A stretch of 64,000 nt of DNA from Pseudomonas piscis (lineage in GTDB: Bacteria; Pseudomonadota; Gammaproteobacteria; Pseudomonadales; Pseudomonadaceae). The notes under the pieces were generated by a model that saw nothing but the letters and a program-made list of their open reading frames with translations, had not been told where the DNA came from and searched no databases. The position numbers were made by a program, and so were the translations under genes. Of this stretch, positions 16,178 through 24,097 are shown in pieces. The stretch spans positions 124,001 to 188,000 of the forward strand of contig NZ_WHUV01000006.1 in assembly GCF_009380155.1 (NCBI RefSeq), in the 5' to 3' direction. The stretch's first letter is position 1. Each line of letters starts with the position of its first letter.

Positions 16178-17197
16178 ATGTCAATGTTATCGATGGCTGA
16201 GCAGGTGAAAGCATATTGCGCTCGAGTAGGCGAAGACCCATTGCTAGTCCAGGGGGCAGGAGGGAATGCTTCTTGGAAGGAAGACAATTTACTTTGGGTT
16301 AAAGCATCTGGCACATGGCTGGCAAATGCTGAGAAGGAAGATATTTTCATTTCCGTTGATTTAGCTGACCTACGCGAGAGAGTCTCTAGTGGTGACTTCT
16401 GCTTGGTTCCAAAAGTCGTTGGTCAGTCAACGCTGAGACCCTCAATTGAAACAATTCTACATGGTCTGATGCCGCATAATGTAGTTGTGCATCTTCATGC
16501 AGTTGAAGTTCTGGCGTATCTGGTGAAGGAATCGGCTTTTGAAGAGCTGAGCGCGCGGCTAGGAAGCTCCTTGAAATGGTTGTTTGTCAATTACTTCAAA
16601 CCCGGTGCAGACCTTGCCCGGGCTGTTCATGAACAGCTTGAAATGCATCCTGATGCCGATGTTGTTTTCCTCAAGAATCACGGGGTTGTGATTGGCGGTG
16701 CAAATACTCGTTCTGTTGAGCAGACGCTCGAAGAACTAATCTTGTATTTGCAAGTGAAGGCTATTCAAGCTACGGGAGATAGTCTATCGCCGACGCTTGA
16801 ATTGACGTCTTTACCTAGTGGTTATGTTCGTTGTGTTGATGAAGAGATCAATCAGTTAGCAATAAACTCCAGATTGTTTTCCCGGCTGAAAAACGCTTGG
16901 GCGCTTTACCCGGATCACATAGTATTTTTGGGGGCGGAGGCATCTATTGTTGAGGCCGCGAGCGATTTTGTTTCTCTACAAGATACCTCGACCAGGCCAC
17001 ATTATATTTTCATTGCGGGCCATGGTGTGTTTGCAAATGAGTCGGTCGCTGAATCGCACCAGGTGCAGTTGCGTTGTTATTACGATGTGCTTGTCAGACA
17101 GTCGGAGTTTGAGGAACTGAGTTCGCTCACCTCTTCTCAAGTCGCTGAGTTACTTGGTTGGGATGCCGAGAAGTACCGGCAGTCTTTAGCTGTCTGA
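16178..17197 (+). CDS. Class II aldolase (RhaD-like)
   Basis: A 339-residue protein. Residues ~10-220 form a class II zinc aldolase: LVQGAGGNASWK is the phosphate-binding loop, SIETILHGLMP gives the catalytic Glu, VVHLHAVEVLAY the HxH zinc pair and LKNHGVVIGG the third His. The C-terminal ~120 residues resemble the aldolase half of YuxG/RhaD-type proteins. It would split or form a ketose 1-phosphate, with dihydroxyacetone phosphate as one partner. Three in-frame ATGs (16178, 16184, 16193) are possible; GAGG at 16174-16177 is best spaced for 16184. It follows the membrane glycosyltransferase after 122 bp and is the last gene of the AT-rich set. Confidence 0.83.
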   Translation: MSMLSMAEQVKAYCARVGEDPLLVQGAGGNASWKEDNLLWVKASGTWLANAEKEDIFISVDLADLRERVSSGDFCLVPKVVGQSTLRPSIETILHGLMPHNVVVHLHAVEVLAYLVKESAFEELSARLGSSLKWLFVNYFKPGADLARAVHEQLEMHPDADVVFLKNHGVVIGGANTRSVEQTLEELILYLQVKAIQATGDSLSPTLELTSLPSGYVRCVDEEINQLAINSRLFSRLKNAWALYPDHIVFLGAEASIVEAASDFVSLQDTSTRPHYIFIAGHGVFANESVAESHQVQLRCYYDVLVRQSEFEELSSLTSSQVAELLGWDAEKYRQSLAV

Positions 17198-17653
17198 GCG
17201 ATACCAAGAGCTCTGTAGGAGTGCAGGCTGACTTCCACGTTTGTCGTGTGGAGGGGAGCGCGCTTGAGTATGGGAGAGAGCGATGCATTTACATCTAAAA
17301 ACGTATGGTATGAAAATTTCCCGTTGTTGGTTTACGAATGCTGCTTGCAATTACCACGATGTTCCGTTGTCCAGAGCCTCGCTCGTTTCTTCAGCATTTT
17401 TCCCTAGTCACCGGAGCCCTACCCTTGCTGGCTTTTGGGACGGCAAGCATTCTGCCCTGGGTGCGCGCCAATAATAGTGGCAGGATCGCGCCGCTCACCC
17501 GCTTGATTCAGACGCAGCAACCGGCCAGATAGTTTCGCCACAGCCGTGAGACCATTTGCTGAGTCACGACCACGGACCCAATGTGTGCTGGGGGGCGGCC
17601 TACCCAGAAGATGACTCAGGTCCGGCCTCAATGAGCTGAACGCTAGCCATTAG
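17198..17653. other. Intergenic boundary of the glycan island
   Basis: About 455 bp with no supportable gene. Short ORFs in several frames have no ribosome sites and no recognisable motifs. Base composition returns here from AT-rich to GC-rich. No direct repeat matching the left edge near 8.1-8.4 kb was found by eye. Confidence 0.5.
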
Positions 17654-18454
17654 TTACTTCACCTGGGGCTGATAGCCCATGCGCCAGCTCACCGTACGAC
17701 AGGCCGCCAGCAGGCGTTGCGCCGCCGGGCCGTTTTCGTCGGCATGGAACATCGAGGCCGGTCCGACCACCGTCAGCACCGCGGCGATCTTGCCGGTGGC
17801 ATCGAACACCGGCGCCGACAGGGCATCGACCCCGGGCATCAGCAGCCCGTGGATGTGGTGCAGGCCGCGCTGGCGGATCTGCTCGGCCAGGGCATCGTGA
17901 ACCTGGCTCTCGGCCAGGGGATGGGCGTCGGCCTCGGCCAGTTCCTCCTGGCGCAGGTCGAGGGTTTCCCGCAGCGGCAGGTAGGCGTTGAACACCAGCC
18001 CGGTGGACGAACTGAGCAGCGGCAGCACCGAGCCCAACTGGGTGACCACGGTCATCGCCCGCACCGCGGGCTCGATGTGCACCACGGTGGCGCCCTGGTT
18101 GCCCCACACCGCGAGGAAACAGGTTTCGTTCAAGTCATCGCGCAGCTCGGCCAAGGGCAGGGCGGCGACTTTCAGCACATCCATGCTGCCCAGCGCCGCG
18201 AGGCCCACCCGCAAGGCTTCGCGGCCCAGGCCATAGTGGTTGGTGGCGGTGTTCTGCTCGGCGAAGCCGCTGGCGATCAGTGCCTGCAAGTAGCGATGGA
18301 CTTTGCTCGCAGGCATCTGCACATGCTCGGCCAGGCGCGAGAGGGACGTGGACGGCGAGAGTTCGGCAAGAGCCTTGAGGATGTCGGTGCCGACCTCGGC
18401 CGAGCGGACTTTCTGTTTACCGTTGCTGTCGCTGGTGCTGCGCGGCTTTTCCAT
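17654..18454 (-). CDS. hmgR: IclR-family regulator of the homogentisate genes
   Basis: A 266-residue IclR protein. The N-terminal winged helix (GTDILKALAELSPSTSLSRLAEHVQMPASKVHRYLQALI) is followed by the IclR effector domain (LPLAELRDDLNETCFLAVW, GLHHIHGLLMPGVDALSAPV). Divergent from hmgA with 167 bp between starts, it matches HmgR of P. putida, which represses hmgABC and is released by homogentisate. ATG 18454 is chosen; a TTG eight codons upstream is possible, and neither has a clear ribosome site. The likely operator lies at 18516-18542. Confidence 0.88.
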   Translation of the reverse strand: MEKPRSTSDSNGKQKVRSAEVGTDILKALAELSPSTSLSRLAEHVQMPASKVHRYLQALIASGFAEQNTATNHYGLGREALRVGLAALGSMDVLKVAALPLAELRDDLNETCFLAVWGNQGATVVHIEPAVRAMTVVTQLGSVLPLLSSSTGLVFNAYLPLRETLDLRQEELAEADAHPLAESQVHDALAEQIRQRGLHHIHGLLMPGVDALSAPVFDATGKIAAVLTVVGPASMFHADENGPAAQRLLAACRTVSWRMGYQPQVK

Positions 18455-18515
18455 GGAGGTGTAGGGGTCCCGTGACAAGTGGCGGTCTTTATAGCTTGAC
18501 GCTCCTGGGCAATCA

Positions 18516-18542
18516 AATTACGTTATGCGTAATTGGATTACG
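18516..18542. promoter_or_regulatory. Inverted repeat, probable HmgR operator
   Basis: AATTACG (18516-18522), spacer TTATG, CGTAATT (18528-18534) form a perfect 7-bp-arm palindrome, followed by a third ATTACG half-site at 18537-18542. It is the only AT-rich dyad between hmgR and hmgA. IclR regulators bind such dyads, and HmgR of P. putida is known to bind a palindrome upstream of hmgA. Confidence 0.7.
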
Positions 18543-18621
18543 ATAAAAATAACCCAGGCGTGCCGATAACTCTTGCGAAGGAGTGGTGGGCCCCTGCCTA
18601 TTCCAACTTCCAGGAGGCTCC

Positions 18622-19926
18622 ATGAACCTCGATTCTTCGGCGTCCGCCCTCAGCTACCAATCCGGCTTCGGTAACGAATTTTCCAGCGAAGCCCTGCCAG
18701 GCGCACTGCCCGTCGGCCAGAACTCCCCGCAGAAGGCCCCCTACGGCCTGTACGCCGAATTGTTCTCCGGCACGGCCTTCACCATGACCCGCAGCGAAGC
18801 CCGGCGCACTTGGATGTACCGCATCCAGCCTTCGGCCAAGCACCCGTCCTTCACCCGTCTCGAACGCCAGTTGGCGGGCGGCGACCTGGGACAAGTGACG
18901 CCCAACCGCCTGCGTTGGAGCCCGTTGTCGATCCCGGCGGAGCCTACGGATTTCATCGATGGCCTGGTGGCCATGGTGGCCAACTCGCCGGCGCAGAAAC
19001 CGGCCGGCATCAGCGTCTATCACTACCGCGCCAACCGCTCCATGGAGCGAGTGTTCTTCAACGCCGACGGCGAGTTGCTGCTGGTGCCCGAGCTGGGCCG
19101 CCTGCGCATCCTCACCGAACTGGGCGTGCTGGAGCTCGAACCGCTGGAGATCGCCGTGCTGCCGCGTGGCCTGAAGTTCCGCGTCGAGCTGTTGGACCCG
19201 CAAGCCCGTGGTTATATCGCCGAGAACCATGGCGCGCCGCTGCGCCTGCCCGACCTGGGGCCGATCGGCAGCAACGGCCTGGCCAACCCCCGGGACTTCC
19301 TGGCCCCGGTGGCCCATTACGAAGACCTGCGCCAGCCCACCGCCCTGGTCCAGAAGTACCTGGGTGAGCTCTGGGGCTGCGAGCTGGATCACTCGCCGCT
19401 GGATGTGGTGGCCTGGCACGGCAACAACGTGCCGTACAAATACGACCTGCGCCGTTTCAACACCATCGGCACCGTCAGCTTCGACCATCCGGACCCGTCG
19501 ATCTTCACCGTCCTGACCTCGCCCACCAGCGTACCGGGCATGGCCAACCTGGACTTCGTGATCTTCCCGCCGCGCTGGATGGTGGCCGAGAACACCTTCC
19601 GTCCACCATGGTTCCACCGCAACCTGATGAACGAGTTCATGGGCCTGATCCAGGGTGCCTACGACGCCAAGGCCGAAGGCTTCCTGCCCGGCGGCGCTTC
19701 GCTGCACAGTTGCATGAGTGCCCATGGCCCGGATGGCGAGACCTGCACCAAGGCGATCAACGCCCAATTGCAGCCAGCCAAGATCGACAACACCATGGCC
19801 TTCATGTTCGAGACCAGCCAGGTGCTGCGCCCGAGCCGTTTCGCCCTGGAATGCGCCGAACTGCAGAACGACTACGATGCTTGCTGGGCTTCGCTGCCCG
19901 TCACCTTCAACCCGAATCGGAGATAA
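18622..19926 (+). CDS. hmgA: Homogentisate 1,2-dioxygenase
   Basis: A 434-residue cupin-type non-haem iron dioxygenase that opens homogentisate to maleylacetoacetate in tyrosine/phenylalanine breakdown. YQSGFGNEFSSEALPGALP at the N-terminus is diagnostic. Fe ligands are His332 and Glu338 (WFHRNLMNEFMG) and a His near 368 (SCMSAHGPD), in line with the known ligand spacing. AGGAGG ends 4 bp before ATG 18622. First gene of the hmgA-fahA-maiA operon; fahA begins 4 bp after its stop. Loss of this enzyme gives brown pyomelanin in many pseudomonads. Confidence 0.97.
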   Translation: MNLDSSASALSYQSGFGNEFSSEALPGALPVGQNSPQKAPYGLYAELFSGTAFTMTRSEARRTWMYRIQPSAKHPSFTRLERQLAGGDLGQVTPNRLRWSPLSIPAEPTDFIDGLVAMVANSPAQKPAGISVYHYRANRSMERVFFNADGELLLVPELGRLRILTELGVLELEPLEIAVLPRGLKFRVELLDPQARGYIAENHGAPLRLPDLGPIGSNGLANPRDFLAPVAHYEDLRQPTALVQKYLGELWGCELDHSPLDVVAWHGNNVPYKYDLRRFNTIGTVSFDHPDPSIFTVLTSPTSVPGMANLDFVIFPPRWMVAENTFRPPWFHRNLMNEFMGLIQGAYDAKAEGFLPGGASLHSCMSAHGPDGETCTKAINAQLQPAKIDNTMAFMFETSQVLRPSRFALECAELQNDYDACWASLPVTFNPNRR

Positions 19927-19929
19927 CCC

Positions 19930-21234
19930 ATGACCTTGTCCACCATCACCCGCAGCTGGGTCGAGTCTGCCAACGGTCACCCCGACTTCCCGTTGCAGAA
20001 CCTGCCCCTGGGCGTCTTCAGTACCCAGGGCTCGGCACCTCGCAGCGGCGTGGCCATCGGCGAGCAGATCCTGGACCTCGAGGCCGCGCTGGATGCCGGC
20101 CTGTTCGAAGGCCCGGCCAAGGCCGCGGTGGAGGCTACCCGTGGTGGCCAGTTGAACGCCTTCTTCCAGCTCGGTCGCCCGGCCCGCGTGGCCCTGCGTG
20201 AGCGCTTGCTGGAACTGCTGGCCGAAGGCAGCAGCCTGCAAGGCAAGATCCAGGCCCTGGGGGCGAAGCTGCTGCCCCAGGCCACCGATTGCCAGATGCA
20301 TGTGCCGGCCAGGATCAATGACTACACCGACTTCTACGTGGGCATCGAGCATGCGCAGAACGTCGGCAAGCTGTTCCGCCCCGATAACCCCCTGCTGCCC
20401 AACTACAAGTACGTGCCGATCGGCTACCACGGCCGGGCCTCGACCATCCGCGCCTCCGGTGCCGACGTGCGCCGGCCCAAGGGCCAGACCCTGCCGGCCG
20501 GGCAGAGCGAGCCGACCTTCGGTCCTTGCGCGCGCCTGGACTACGAGCTGGAACTGGGGATCTGGATCGGCCAGGGCAACGAGCTGGGCGAGTCGATCGC
20601 CATTGGCGACGCCGCCGAGCACATCGCCGGTTTCTGCCTGCTCAACGACTGGTCGGCGCGGGATATCCAGGCTTGGGAATACCAACCGCTGGGGCCATTC
20701 CTGTCCAAGAGCTTCATCACCAGCATCTCGCCCTGGGTGGTGACCGCCGAGGCCCTGGAGCCCTTCCGCAAGGCCCAGCCGGCGCGCCCCGAAGGCGACC
20801 CGCAACCACTGCCGTACCTGCTGGACAAGCGTGACCAGGCCAGTGGTGGTTTCGACATCGAGCTGGAAGTGCTGCTGCTGACCAGGACCATGCGCGAGCA
20901 GGGCTTGCCAGCCCATCGCCTGACCCTGAGCAACAGCCAGTACATGTACTGGACCGTGGCGCAGATGGTGGCGCACCACAGCGTCAACGGTTGCCAGTTG
21001 CAGGCCGGCGACCTGTTCGGTTCGGGCACCCTGTCCGGCCCGCAGAGCGGCCAGTTCGGCAGCCTGCTGGAGATCACCGAGGGCGGCAAGAAACCGGTCG
21101 AGCTGGCCACTGGCGAAGTGCGCAAGTTCCTCGAGGACGGCGACGAGATCATCCTGCGCGGGCGTTGCCGCCGCGAAGGCTTCGCTTCCATCGGCTTCGG
21201 CGAATGCCGGGGTACCGTCCAGCCAGCCCGCTAG
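19930..21234 (+). CDS. fahA: Fumarylacetoacetase
   Basis: A 434-residue fumarylacetoacetate hydrolase, the last step of the homogentisate pathway, giving fumarate and acetoacetate. FYVGIEHAQNVGKLFRP, GYHGRASTI and the acidic metal-binding stretch LDYELELGIWIGQGNELGE are clear, as is NDWSARDIQAWEYQPLGPF. Length is that of full-size eukaryote-like FAH. It lies 3 bp after hmgA. A MITE-like element lies between its stop and maiA. Confidence 0.97.
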   Translation: MTLSTITRSWVESANGHPDFPLQNLPLGVFSTQGSAPRSGVAIGEQILDLEAALDAGLFEGPAKAAVEATRGGQLNAFFQLGRPARVALRERLLELLAEGSSLQGKIQALGAKLLPQATDCQMHVPARINDYTDFYVGIEHAQNVGKLFRPDNPLLPNYKYVPIGYHGRASTIRASGADVRRPKGQTLPAGQSEPTFGPCARLDYELELGIWIGQGNELGESIAIGDAAEHIAGFCLLNDWSARDIQAWEYQPLGPFLSKSFITSISPWVVTAEALEPFRKAQPARPEGDPQPLPYLLDKRDQASGGFDIELEVLLLTRTMREQGLPAHRLTLSNSQYMYWTVAQMVAHHSVNGCQLQAGDLFGSGTLSGPQSGQFGSLLEITEGGKKPVELATGEVRKFLEDGDEIILRGRCRREGFASIGFGECRGTVQPAR

Positions 21235-21236
21235 CA

Positions 21237-21370
21237 GGCTGTTGAAAAACGTAGGCGAGGCAGCCAGCGCAAGGCAAAAACAGGCAAAAGCGCAGTTTAC
21301 GAGTGGTAAATGAGCATTTTGAGTCTGTTTTTAACGCAGCGATGACAACGCAGGTAGATTTTCAACGGCC
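21237..21370. mobile_element. MITE-like element with terminal inverted repeats
   Basis: A 134-bp non-coding segment bounded by GGCTGTTGAAAA (21237-21248) and TTTTCAACGGCC (21359-21370), which pair as 12-bp inverted repeats with one mismatch. The inside is noticeably more AT-rich than the flanking genes and has no ORF of interest. It lies 2 bp after the fahA stop and 18 bp before maiA. This fits a non-autonomous miniature element that has entered the operon without breaking a gene. No target-site duplication was clear. Confidence 0.65.
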
Positions 21371-21388
21371 CGCTAAGGGGAGTGCAGT

Positions 21389-22027
21389 ATGGAGCTTTAT
21401 ACCTATTACCGTTCCACCGCGTCCTACCGGGTGCGGATCGCCCTGGGCCTCAAGGGCCTGGACTACCAGGCCATCCCGGTCAACCTGCTGGTGCCCAAGG
21501 GCGGCGCCAACCGCCTGCCGGAGTACCTGGAGATCAACCCCCAGGGCCGGGTTCCGGCCCTGCGTACCGACCAGGGCGACCTGCTGATCCAGTCGCTGGC
21601 GATCATCGAGTACCTGGAGGAGCGTTATCCACAGGTGCCGCTGTTGCCCGAGGATCTGGTCGGCCGTGCCCGTGCCCGGGCCGTGGCGTCCATCATCGGT
21701 TGCGACGTGCATCCCTTGCACAACTCCAGCACGCAGAACCTGCTGCGTGAATGGGGCCATGAGGAGGCGCAGTTGCTGGTGTGGATCGACCACTGGATCA
21801 GCCAGGGCCTGGCAGCCCTGGAACAACTGATCGGCGATGCCGGCTTCTGTTTCGGCGAGCAGCCGGGACTGGCCGATGTGTTCCTGATCCCGCAGCTGTA
21901 CGCCGCCGAGCGCTTCAAGGTGTCGTTGGAGGCCTACCCGCGGATTCGCCGGGTGGCCGCGCTGGCTGCCGAGCATCCGGCGTTCCAGGCCGCGCACCCG
22001 GCCAACCAGCCCGACACTCCGGCCTGA
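21389..22027 (+). CDS. maiA: Maleylacetoacetate isomerase
   Basis: A 212-residue zeta-class glutathione S-transferase converting maleylacetoacetate to fumarylacetoacetate with glutathione. YYRSTASYRVRIALGLKGL is the active-site N-terminal helix, and NPQGRVPAL and LIQSLAIIEYLEE are the glutathione-binding segments. GGGGAG precedes the ATG. Separated from fahA by the MITE-like element, but still the same direction and presumably the same transcript. Confidence 0.96.
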   Translation: MELYTYYRSTASYRVRIALGLKGLDYQAIPVNLLVPKGGANRLPEYLEINPQGRVPALRTDQGDLLIQSLAIIEYLEERYPQVPLLPEDLVGRARARAVASIIGCDVHPLHNSSTQNLLREWGHEEAQLLVWIDHWISQGLAALEQLIGDAGFCFGEQPGLADVFLIPQLYAAERFKVSLEAYPRIRRVAALAAEHPAFQAAHPANQPDTPA

Positions 22028-22060
22028 CCCTGGACGCCCTGGCCCAGGGCGCACCCGGCC

Positions 22061-22088
22061 CCTGCAGCCGCTTTGGAGCTGCTGCAGG
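22061..22088. repeat. Hairpin between maiA and the MFS gene
   Basis: CCTGCAGC (22061-22068) and GCTGCAGG (22081-22088) form a perfect 8-bp stem. No T tract follows, so termination is uncertain; it may separate maiA from the transporter gene or reduce read-through. Confidence 0.35.
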
Positions 22089-22174
22089 ATCTTGAGTCCC
22101 ACCACCAGAGGATCTGCCCAGGCGCCTCTCGCATCACCCTCCATAACCATAAGAAACCGAACAGGTACCTTGCG

Positions 22175-23545
22175 ATGCAAAACCAGATTGCCAGCTTTCG
22201 CGCTGCGCTCGACGCCCGCCCGGTGTCCGGCTATCAGTGGTCGTTGTTGTTGCTCCTCGCCTTGCTGCTGGTCACCGATGGCTACGACGCCCAGGTCCTG
22301 GGCTACGTGGTACCGGCCCTGGCCCAGGACTGGGGCCTGGAGAAAGCCGCCTTCGGCCCGGTGTTCAGTGCCAACCTGCTGGGCCTGACCCTGGGCTCCC
22401 TGGCGGTGACGCCCCTGGCGGATCGTTTCGGCGTGCGCCGGATCCTCCTGGGCTGCGTGCTGATCTACGCCAGCCTGACGGTGTTGATGGTGTTCAGCCA
22501 ATCCCTGGACAGCCTCATGGCCGCGCGCTTTATCTGCGGTATTGGCATGGGTGGGGCGATGCCCAGCGCCATGGCGCTGATGTCCGAATATTCGCCGCCG
22601 CGCCTGCGCACCCTGATGGTGACCCTGGCCGCCTGCGGTTTCTCCTTCGGTGGTGCGGCCGGCGGTTTCGTCGCGGCCGGCTTCATCGATCGCTTCGGCT
22701 GGGAGGCGGTGTTCCTGGCGGGCGGCGTGACCCCGTTGCTGCTGTTCCCGTTCCTGCTCTGGCGCTTGCCCGAATCCCTGCCACGCCTGCTGCGCGATGC
22801 GCCACCCTATGCGCGCCTGCGCAAGCTCAGCGCGCGCATGCTGCCGGACTGGCAGCCGCCAATGGCGAGCGGCGATGAGGGCCAGCAACAAACCGGTGGC
22901 AAGTTCACGGTGGTGGAGCTGTTCCGCCAGGGGTATGCGCGGCCGACGCTGCTGATCTGGTCGACCTTCTTCGTCAGCCTGATCCTGCTGTATTTCATGA
23001 TCAGCTGGCTGCCGACCCTGCTGCTGGAAAGCGGCCTGGCCTTGAAGCAGGCCAACCTGGTGACTTCGATGTTCCTGTTCGCCGGAACCTTGGGGGCGAT
23101 CTGCATGGCCTGGGTCGCCGATCGTCTCAAGCGCAAGGTGCGGCTGTTGTCCGCAGTGCTCGCCCTGGCGGCGCTGTGCACCGTGCTGCTGGGGTTGAAC
23201 CACGACAACCCGCGGTACCTGGTGGTGTTCGTGTTCGCCGCGGGCTTTTGCATCATCGGCGGGCAGCTGACCCTGAATGCCTTTGCCAGCAACTTCTATC
23301 CGGCCCAGGTGCGTGCCACCGGTACCGGCTGGGCGCTGGGAGTGGGGCGCTTCGGTTCGATCCTCGGGCCGCTGCTGGGCAGCATGTTGCTGGCGATGCA
23401 TATCCCGGTGCAGCAGATTTTCTTCTTCTGCGCGGTGCCGGCCCTGCTGGCCGCGTTGCTGATCATCCGGGTGCGTGCACCCTCCGAAGGGAGCGACGGC
23501 GGCACAGGCGCGGCGCAGCCGTTGCAGGCACCGCTCAAGTCCTGA
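22175..23545 (+). CDS. MFS aromatic-acid:H+ symporter (AAHS family)
   Basis: A 456-residue transporter with twelve membrane segments. TDGYDAQVLGYVVPAL in the first helix carries the acidic DGxD motif typical of AAHS carriers such as PcaK, and PLADRFGVRRILL is the MFS loop 2-3 motif, repeated as WVADRLKRKVRLL in the second half. It probably imports an aromatic acid that feeds into homogentisate, as it follows maiA by 147 bp. ATG 22175 is chosen because AGGT precedes it and the conserved part starts soon after. Exact substrate unknown. Confidence 0.88.
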   Translation: MQNQIASFRAALDARPVSGYQWSLLLLLALLLVTDGYDAQVLGYVVPALAQDWGLEKAAFGPVFSANLLGLTLGSLAVTPLADRFGVRRILLGCVLIYASLTVLMVFSQSLDSLMAARFICGIGMGGAMPSAMALMSEYSPPRLRTLMVTLAACGFSFGGAAGGFVAAGFIDRFGWEAVFLAGGVTPLLLFPFLLWRLPESLPRLLRDAPPYARLRKLSARMLPDWQPPMASGDEGQQQTGGKFTVVELFRQGYARPTLLIWSTFFVSLILLYFMISWLPTLLLESGLALKQANLVTSMFLFAGTLGAICMAWVADRLKRKVRLLSAVLALAALCTVLLGLNHDNPRYLVVFVFAAGFCIIGGQLTLNAFASNFYPAQVRATGTGWALGVGRFGSILGPLLGSMLLAMHIPVQQIFFFCAVPALLAALLIIRVRAPSEGSDGGTGAAQPLQAPLKS

Positions 23546-23557
23546 GGGGAGAGCGGG

Positions 23558-24025
23558 TCAGCAGGCCAGGTGCTTGATCATCGGCACACAGGCCAGGGTC
23601 AGGCCCCGGGGTGACTGGTACTGGGCGACGCGCTCGCCGACGAAGCCGCACTGGCGGTAGAAGTCCGCGGCATTCAGGGTCGAGTCCAGGATCAGGTGCG
23701 ACAAGCCGGCCTGCAGGGCCTGCTGTTCGAGGTAGTCCATCATCTGCCGGCCGATCCCGCGGCCCATGTAGGCCGGGTCGACGAAGACCGCATCGACCTG
23801 GCCTGACTCAAGGTCGAGGATGGCACTGGCGGCGACCTGGCCGTCGATGACCGCCACGTGCCCGTTGCTTTCCAGCCATTCGATGAAGGACTGGCCAAGG
23901 TTGCCAGCGGTCCACACTTGCAGGTCGGCAGCCGGGTAGTACCCCGCGCATTGATGGTTGATGGCCTGGTTACGTATGTCGAAGACTCGTTGCGCGTCGC
24001 CGCCGTGGGCTTTTCTGATCAGCAT
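23558..24025 (-). CDS. GNAT-family N-acetyltransferase
   Basis: A 155-residue GNAT protein. VDAVFVDPAYMGRGIGRQMM carries the acetyl-CoA pyrophosphate-binding R/Q-x-x-G-x-G/A motif, followed by LEQQALQAGLSHLILDSTLN and FYRQCGF. ATG 24025 is used, since AGGAA lies 10 bp upstream and the MLIRKAHGGDA start is usual. Convergent with the MFS gene. Acceptor unknown. Confidence 0.88.
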   Translation of the reverse strand: MLIRKAHGGDAQRVFDIRNQAINHQCAGYYPAADLQVWTAGNLGQSFIEWLESNGHVAVIDGQVAASAILDLESGQVDAVFVDPAYMGRGIGRQMMDYLEQQALQAGLSHLILDSTLNAADFYRQCGFVGERVAQYQSPRGLTLACVPMIKHLAC

Positions 24026-24097
24026 GCTCGGTCCATTCCTTGGAGTGGGCCGGCCATCATGCCTGGGCGCCAAAGGCGCTGTCATGCCTTGCCGTGC

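Noticed and set aside
17283..17631. Three overlapping short ORFs on both strands
   Set aside because: No ribosome sites, no motifs and mutual overlap; left as non-coding boundary DNA.
8099..17653. Attachment sites or integrase marking the island as an integrative element
   Set aside because: No integrase, tRNA end or matching direct repeats were found at the edges; transfer is inferred from composition only.
18598..20979. A 793-codon open frame on the minus strand across hmgA and fahA
   Set aside because: It lies fully antisense to two clear enzymes and has the His/Gln/Gly/Leu-rich composition of a shadow frame in GC-rich DNA.
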